Source of the DNA: DT-111 sp965263225
GTDB lineage: Bacteria; Bacteroidota; Bacteroidia; Chitinophagales; Saprospiraceae
DNA: 64,000 nt
Reading direction: 5' to 3'
Assembly: GCA_965263225.1 (NCBI GenBank)
Contig: CBDHHG010000020.1
Location: 1 to 64,000, forward strand
Shown: positions 58,915-64,000 of the stretch, piece by piece
Numbering within the stretch: the stretch's first letter is position 1
How the letters are laid out: every line of letters starts with the position of its first letter
Position numbers and translations under genes: made by a program
The notes under the pieces: generated by a model
Databases searched by the model: none
The model's input: only the letters and a program-made list of their open reading frames with translations
What the model was told of the DNA's origin: nothing

Positions 58915-60792
58915 TTAGTAGCCTGGGTTTTGGATCAACTGATCGTTTCTATTAATCTCGTCGCGACTAATAGGTCGATAGTACATCTTGTCATCCCAGG
59001 ATCTGTTCTCGTTTTCTGTGTTGTCGACTACCGTATAAGTATAGTCATACACAGACTTATCATGCCGATATGGCACATGAGGAGTAGCCCCTTGCTTCAG
59101 ATCAGCCCTGACGTTGATAGCTTGGATTCCTCTACCTAGAGTTGAAGGCGCAATCATCCAACGACGAGCATCATGATAGCGATGCTCTTCATAGGCTAAT
59201 TCGATACGACGCTCATTCCGAAGTCGATCTACCAAGGCATCACCGCTGTCATTGATGGCAGGCATACCCGAGCGGAAGCGAATTCTGTTAATCCATTCTA
59301 TTGCAGCGGCCTCATCTCCTGTTTCAATGCTAGCTTCAGCATAGATCAAGGCCATCTCAGCGTAGCGAATGAATGGCCAAGGAATTACCTGAGCACTAGA
59401 TTGGTTGTCCGCCAAACCTGGATCAGCGTCGATAAACTTACGTACATAATAGTGTGTACGACTACCGTTCCAGTTCTCAATGGGAGACTCACGGGTATCG
59501 ATACCATTGATGAATCCACCTGCACCGTCGTCATAGATACCAGATTGGATCTGATCAGCAGGATCTAAGTTAGCTACATCAGAGGGTCTTGGCTTCCAAT
59601 CAGCACCGTCATACATAACGGTCATGTAGAAACGAGGATCTCTATTGGCATATGGATCAGCAGAATGATCAGCATTGTTCCAGTCAAACTTGGAACCATC
59701 CATCATTTCATAATCATCTACCAATTGCTGGATAGGTGTGTTACCCGCCCAGTTGTGATATCCATTAGGCCCATTATTGATACCAAAGTGAATACCACCT
59801 AATGGCCAGTTACTTTCTTGCGTAAACTGTGCCGTATGTGTACGTTCGAAGATCAACTCAGAAGCCGCTGCTGCATCTCCTATTGCACTACCACCACCCA
59901 TAGCGATAGATAGGTAGTTGGACTTTCCTTCCTCGTGGGAAACGGGTGCTGCTAGATCCATCTTATAACCGCTGGTAGCATCCAATACCGCCTTTGCCGC
60001 TGCTTTCGCAGCATTCCAGCGCGCAGTTTGGTCACCGCTTGGATAAGCTACCAACTCAAGATTGGCAAAAGAACCTAAGGTACTGGAATTGGCCTTTACG
60101 GTTGGCCCATCATGCAAGTCACTAGCCGCATAAACTAGGACTCTAGCCTTAAGTGCCATAGCCGCCAATTTATTAGCGCGACCTCTAGCTTCCGATTTGC
60201 CGTCAAGTAAGCTAGCAGCCCGGTCAAGGTCCGCTACGATGAAGTTAACCGTCTCTTCAAAAGTATTCCGTGATACTGCATAGTCTTCGCCAAGGCCATA
60301 AGCTCGATCGATCAATGGCACACCACCGTAGTAACGCATCAATTGATGATAGTAATAGGCTCTCAAGAAATGTGCTTCTCCAAGAAGGCGGTCACGTAAT
60401 ACATCATCCGTAAAGGTAGAAGTAGGCAAACGCTCAATCGCAATGTTTGCTTGGCGAACAGCCAAGTACATTCTTCCCCACTCATAAGTACCACTCATCC
60501 AAGCTAAGTTGGAAGGAGTTTCTGAACCTTCGGTGAAAGTATTGATGTTACGACCTGCGTGGGTAAACATGGCTTCGTCAGTCAAAGCAGAAAGTCCCTG
60601 CTCTTCAAATCCACCATATCCCAAGAAGGAGTAAACATTAAAAATAAAGGCTTCGGAAAGCGGGCCATCAGCCCAAGTCGCTTCACTCGAAATCTTATCG
60701 AGTGGCTCTGTATTTAGGAAGTCGTCGCCACACGACAACGGCAGAAAGACCGCTGCTAACAAGATTAAGAATATATTTCTATTCAGTTTCAT
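58915..60792 (-). CDS. susD: SusD/RagB-family outer-membrane lipoprotein
   Basis: The 625-aa protein begins with a lipoprotein signal ending FLPLSC and the typical N-terminus GDDFLNTEPLDKISSEATW. It has the SusD alpha-helical TPR core (EAHFLRAYYYHQLMRYYGGVPLIDRAYG; ANKLAAMALKARVLVYAASDL) and the C-terminal RagB/SusD part (IRYAEMALIYAEASIETGDEAAAIEWINRIRFRSGMPAI, DRLRNERRIELAYEEHRYHDARRW). SusD forms the lid of the TonB-dependent SusC channel and binds the glycan. The ATG at 60792 lies 11 nt after the susC stop; a GTG at 60798 is a weaker option. Confidence 0.96.
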   Translation of the reverse strand: MKLNRNIFLILLAAVFLPLSCGDDFLNTEPLDKISSEATWADGPLSEAFIFNVYSFLGYGGFEEQGLSALTDEAMFTHAGRNINTFTEGSETPSNLAWMSGTYEWGRMYLAVRQANIAIERLPTSTFTDDVLRDRLLGEAHFLRAYYYHQLMRYYGGVPLIDRAYGLGEDYAVSRNTFEETVNFIVADLDRAASLLDGKSEARGRANKLAAMALKARVLVYAASDLHDGPTVKANSSTLGSFANLELVAYPSGDQTARWNAAKAAAKAVLDATSGYKMDLAAPVSHEEGKSNYLSIAMGGGSAIGDAAAASELIFERTHTAQFTQESNWPLGGIHFGINNGPNGYHNWAGNTPIQQLVDDYEMMDGSKFDWNNADHSADPYANRDPRFYMTVMYDGADWKPRPSDVANLDPADQIQSGIYDDGAGGFINGIDTRESPIENWNGSRTHYYVRKFIDADPGLADNQSSAQVIPWPFIRYAEMALIYAEASIETGDEAAAIEWINRIRFRSGMPAINDSGDALVDRLRNERRIELAYEEHRYHDARRWMIAPSTLGRGIQAINVRADLKQGATPHVPYRHDKSVYDYTYTVVDNTENENRSWDDKMYYRPISRDEINRNDQLIQNPGY

Positions 60793-60803
60793 AACCACAA
60801 TTT

Positions 60804-63800
60804 TTAGAAGGTTAGGCTTACGCCTGTATTAATAACTCTTTGTAATGGGTAATATACGCCGCTTCCCGCTGTTGCTTCAGGATCGAAGATGTCATTTTTG
60901 CTAAATGTTAGCAAATTGAGTGCATTTACGTATACTCTTAACCCACCAAGGTTAATTTTCTCTAAAACAGCGCCTGGCAAGGTATAACCTAATTCCACAT
61001 TCTTGACTCTGATGTAGTCCTTACTAAAGAGGAAATAGGTGTTATTACCAAAGTTTCCACCAGTAAAGTAGGTGTCTCCACGGCTTGCCAAACGAGGATG
61101 TTCGCTGCTTGGGCTGTCGATAGACCAGCGGTTATCATGATTATACTTCAAAAAGTTACCAATATCACCGGATTCTGTTTGGATTCTGATAGAAGCTCCA
61201 GTAGCACCTTGCAGTAACATGGTGAAATCGAAGTTGTTATACTGTAGGCTAAAGTTAGCACCAAAGGTAAAGGTAGGCGTACCATTATCATCCAATCGAA
61301 TTTGATCATCGGCATCAATTATACCATCATTGTTGATATCTCTGAACTTCATATCGCCAGGAAGCAACTGCGAAGTAACACCGCTGTAGTCAAGCGTATT
61401 TGCATCAATCTCTGCTTGGTTTAAGAATACACCATCAGACTCGTATACTAAATATCCTCCAATTGACTTGCCTTCTTGACGTTGGTAATCGGGGGCACCG
61501 GGTACTTCGTCCATGAATACTACTTCGTTCTTAGCATATCCACCATTGATACCCGCTCTCCAACGCCACTTGCTGCTGGGGTTACCATTTACACCCAAGT
61601 TGAATTCAAATCCACGGTTGTCCACTTTACCTGCATTAACAGGAGGCAACAAACTATTGATCCCGGAAGAAGCAGGAGTTGAACCGGTTTCCTGGATCAA
61701 GATCTGATCACGACGATTGTAGAAGTATTCCAAGGTCAAATCCACTCTACCACCTAGAAGCGTCGCATCCAAACCAATGTTCAGGTTATTGGCACGTTCC
61801 CAGGTAAAGCTAGGGTTCGCCAAAACAGTTTCACGCAATGTAGTCACTACTTGGCTAGCAATTGGATAAGAACCAAAGCCGTAAGTAGATAAGTAAGCAA
61901 ATTCTTGGAGCTGATTATTAAAGAATACCTGGTCATTCCCCATTTGCCCATAAGAAGCTCTCAATTTCAAGTAATCGATTCCTCGTACATCGAAGAAAGA
62001 TTCATTCGTCAAATTCCAACCCAACAATACACCCGGGAAGAATCCAAAACGATCAGATTCTGGGAAGATATAGGAACCATCATAACGCCAGATAAACTCA
62101 GCTAAGTAAGTCTCTTTGTAGTTGTACTGCACACGACCATAGTATCCTAAACGAGCGCGCTCGTAAGCACTACCACCAGCATCCTGATTCTCTGTACCAC
62201 CAGCGAATAACTGGTCAACCGCTGCGGAAATAAAGTTTCTTCTGAAAGCGAAGAATCCTTCACCCGTGAAGGTTTCTCTAGTCACACCGGCCATAGCGCC
62301 AATGGAGTGTCCACCTGGTAGTTCACGATCGTAGTTTAGCAATGCCGTCAAGTTGGTGTTCAACGTTCGATTATTGGTTTGCGTCAAACGAGGATCTTTG
62401 AAATTGGAACGAACAGCAGGTTCCAAAACAGGCAGACCATCTGCACCGAAGGAAGTTCTGTCCCAGTAGTATAACTCCCATGGTGTTTGCCATCTTCTAT
62501 TCAACTCATTACTTACGTCAACCGCACCACTCAAGGTCAGTTTCAAACCTTCAATCCATGGGTTGCCAATCTCGATTCCACCATTAGCTTGCAGATAATC
62601 TGTTGGATTACGCTGGTACCCTGTAGCATTCGTTGTGATAACGTAAGGATTTTGTCCATTTTCAATATCTGGACCAGGTTCACCGGTTGGCCATACTTCA
62701 GGCTCAGTCGGGCGACCCCGCATCAACATCCGGAAAATAGCTCCAGCAGATTCCGTTGGATAATTACGATCCTCTCGGCGTCCCAAAATACCGACATTAG
62801 CACTGATGTAGTCATTCACCTTAGCATCCAAGTTCAATCGCAATTGATACTGCTTATAGAAGGTAGCTGAATTCTGGTAGATCGCATCCTGATTTAGGTA
62901 ATCCATGGAGGCCAAGTAGCGTACATTTTCCGAGCCACCGTTGATCTGCAAGGTGTGTCGGTTTTGAGTAGCCCAATTTTTAAAAGCATCTCCGAACCAG
63001 TCCGTATCAGGGAAACCCCAAGGATCAGAACCATCCGTGTGCTTTTGCACCGCCTCTGGGCTAAAGTTGGCACTCAAAGTGGACACACCATCCGTTGGAG
63101 AATCATAAAGTCCTGTAGATTGAATGCTATTCCAGGCAGTTTCCCATTCATTTACTGGGATAGTACGGTAGATCGGCAGCTCGTTCATGATCTGCGCATA
63201 CTCACGGGCATTGGACATTGCAGGAACGATGGTAGGTTGGGTCCAGCCATTGTTAAAGCTGTAGGAGATGGTTGGTTTTCCGTCTTTACCGCGTTTCGTG
63301 GTGATCAAAATGGCTCCATTGGCCGCCCGAGCACCGTAAATCGCAGCTGATGCGTCTTTCAGTACAGAAATAGATTCAATATCTTGAGGATTTAGGCGTC
63401 CCAACCCACCTGCTCTGTCAGGAATTCCATCGATTACGATCAATGGACTACTATTTCCCAACGTATTGGTTCCACGAATAGTGATGTTAGATCCATCCTG
63501 TCCAGGTTCTCCACTGGTTTGAATAGCGACTACCCCAGGAAGGCGACCGGCCAAAGAATTTGACACATCTACAGCTGGAGACTGAATCAGATCTTCTCCT
63601 TTCACACCTGTAATGGCCCCAGTAACGGTAACTTTCTTCTGTTTACCGTAAGCGACCACTACCACCTCATCTAATACAGCAAGATCGGTAGACATGACTA
63701 CATCGATGGTAGTTCTGTTTTCTACGGGTATCTCCTGCACCTTATAACCAGTGTAGCTGAATTGCAATACCGCGTCTCCTGGCACCTGCAAGGAGTATGC

Positions 63801-64000
63801 ACCATCTATATCGGTGATTGTACCGGTTGAGGTGCCCTTCACTAGAATGTTTACCCCAATAAGGGATTCACCATCAGGGTCTGTAACCACACCACTGAGG
63901 TTAACACTTTGCGCGACCATCTGCGCACAAAGCATTAGCTGAAGGCATAGCACCATTCCGGCTATCCGTCCAATACTAATGACTTGTTTGTTTAGTTTCA
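60804..64000 (-). CDS. susC: SusC/RagA-family TonB-dependent outer-membrane transporter (start cut by window edge)
   Basis: A carboxypeptidase-D-like N-terminal domain (LSGVVTDPDGESLIGVNILVKG) leads into a TonB-box region (DEVVVVAYGKQKK), a plug domain (LAGRLPGVVAIQTSGEPGQD, SISVLKDASAAIYGARAANGAILITTKRG), and a long beta-barrel ending in VSLTF. It imports large ligands bound by the SusD lid using TonB energy. The first ATG inside the window is at 63956, but the frame remains open to the end and reads xTG-KLNKQVISIGRIAG before it. The real start is therefore probably an ATG whose first base is at position 64001. Confidence 0.96.
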   Translation of the reverse strand, partial: KLNKQVISIGRIAGMVLCLQLMLCAQMVAQSVNLSGVVTDPDGESLIGVNILVKGTSTGTITDIDGAYSLQVPGDAVLQFSYTGYKVQEIPVENRTTIDVVMSTDLAVLDEVVVVAYGKQKKVTVTGAITGVKGEDLIQSPAVDVSNSLAGRLPGVVAIQTSGEPGQDGSNITIRGTNTLGNSSPLIVIDGIPDRAGGLGRLNPQDIESISVLKDASAAIYGARAANGAILITTKRGKDGKPTISYSFNNGWTQPTIVPAMSNAREYAQIMNELPIYRTIPVNEWETAWNSIQSTGLYDSPTDGVSTLSANFSPEAVQKHTDGSDPWGFPDTDWFGDAFKNWATQNRHTLQINGGSENVRYLASMDYLNQDAIYQNSATFYKQYQLRLNLDAKVNDYISANVGILGRREDRNYPTESAGAIFRMLMRGRPTEPEVWPTGEPGPDIENGQNPYVITTNATGYQRNPTDYLQANGGIEIGNPWIEGLKLTLSGAVDVSNELNRRWQTPWELYYWDRTSFGADGLPVLEPAVRSNFKDPRLTQTNNRTLNTNLTALLNYDRELPGGHSIGAMAGVTRETFTGEGFFAFRRNFISAAVDQLFAGGTENQDAGGSAYERARLGYYGRVQYNYKETYLAEFIWRYDGSYIFPESDRFGFFPGVLLGWNLTNESFFDVRGIDYLKLRASYGQMGNDQVFFNNQLQEFAYLSTYGFGSYPIASQVVTTLRETVLANPSFTWERANNLNIGLDATLLGGRVDLTLEYFYNRRDQILIQETGSTPASSGINSLLPPVNAGKVDNRGFEFNLGVNGNPSSKWRWRAGINGGYAKNEVVFMDEVPGAPDYQRQEGKSIGGYLVYESDGVFLNQAEIDANTLDYSGVTSQLLPGDMKFRDINNDGIIDADDQIRLDDNGTPTFTFGANFSLQYNNFDFTMLLQGATGASIRIQTESGDIGNFLKYNHDNRWSIDSPSSEHPRLASRGDTYFTGGNFGNNTYFLFSKDYIRVKNVELGYTLPGAVLEKINLGGLRVYVNALNLLTFSKNDIFDPEATAGSGVYYPLQRVINTGVSLTF

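Overview
The window looks like a chromosomal segment of a marine or sludge-type Bacteroidota, most likely a Saprospiria/Lewinella-like lineage. The evidence is a SusC/SusD pair, a type IX secretion sorting domain (gliding-motility C-terminal type) with an SprB-like repeat, many lipoprotein signal peptides, very large multidomain proteins, weak Shine-Dalgarno signals, and promoter-like sites of the Bacteroidota type (TTG, about 20 nt, TAnnTTTG). No rRNA, tRNA, CRISPR array, insertion sequence or phage core gene was seen.

Region 1 (1-13.8 kb, all minus strand) is a block of giant proteins. In transcription order: a 1496-aa protein of unknown function, an 864-aa LamG and fibre-repeat protein, a GNAT acetyltransferase, a stand-alone ComEC-like metallo-beta-lactamase-fold hydrolase, a 1489-aa DUF6603-like protein, and the first codons of another gene cut by the window edge. 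It may be an undescribed surface or secreted particle system. Region 2 (14.3-19.9 kb, minus) holds an enolase-superfamily enzyme and a CHAT-NACHT-WD40 protein with 14 nearly identical 42-aa WD40 repeats, an NLR-like architecture.

Region 3 (20.2-30.1 kb) is mixed: an ECF sigma / putative anti-sigma / CpxP-Spy-like operon, a FadR-type GntR regulator with visible operators, a type II NADH dehydrogenase, a sigma-factor fragment, a secreted protein of alternating 29-aa repeats, a Na+/H+ antiporter preceded by a three-tier hairpin (possible ncRNA), an SRPBCC protein, and a GH26 mannanase pseudogene that has lost its middle. Region 4 (30.2-38.5 kb) has an ABC-F ATPase, a BlaI repressor with an M56 sensor protease (carrying an eight-fold His/Met/Arg heptad ladder), and, divergent from them, a caspase fused to a C-terminal alpha/beta-hydrolase. 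Three identical BlaI-type dyads lie in the shared intergenic region and bracket the blaI promoter. The pair may form a sensor-effector stress or defence unit.

Region 5 (38.9-43.4 kb) contains a LacI regulator, a GH43/GH130-like lipoprotein coupled to a small membrane protein, an outer-membrane beta-barrel candidate, and a PadR regulator whose promoter lies in a long inverted repeat. Region 6 (43.6-64 kb, all minus) is a PUL-like cluster transcribed SusC - SusD - hairpin - VCBS/UnbV lipoprotein - vanadium haloperoxidase - CRTAC1/UnbV protein - PVC-type dehydrogenase/HEAT/cytochrome c - T9SS-sorted protein - GH2 beta-galactosidase. It suggests uptake of a polymer or glycan coupled to oxidative or halogenating chemistry at the cell surface. 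The SusC gene runs to the window end; its probable start codon is missing only its first base.
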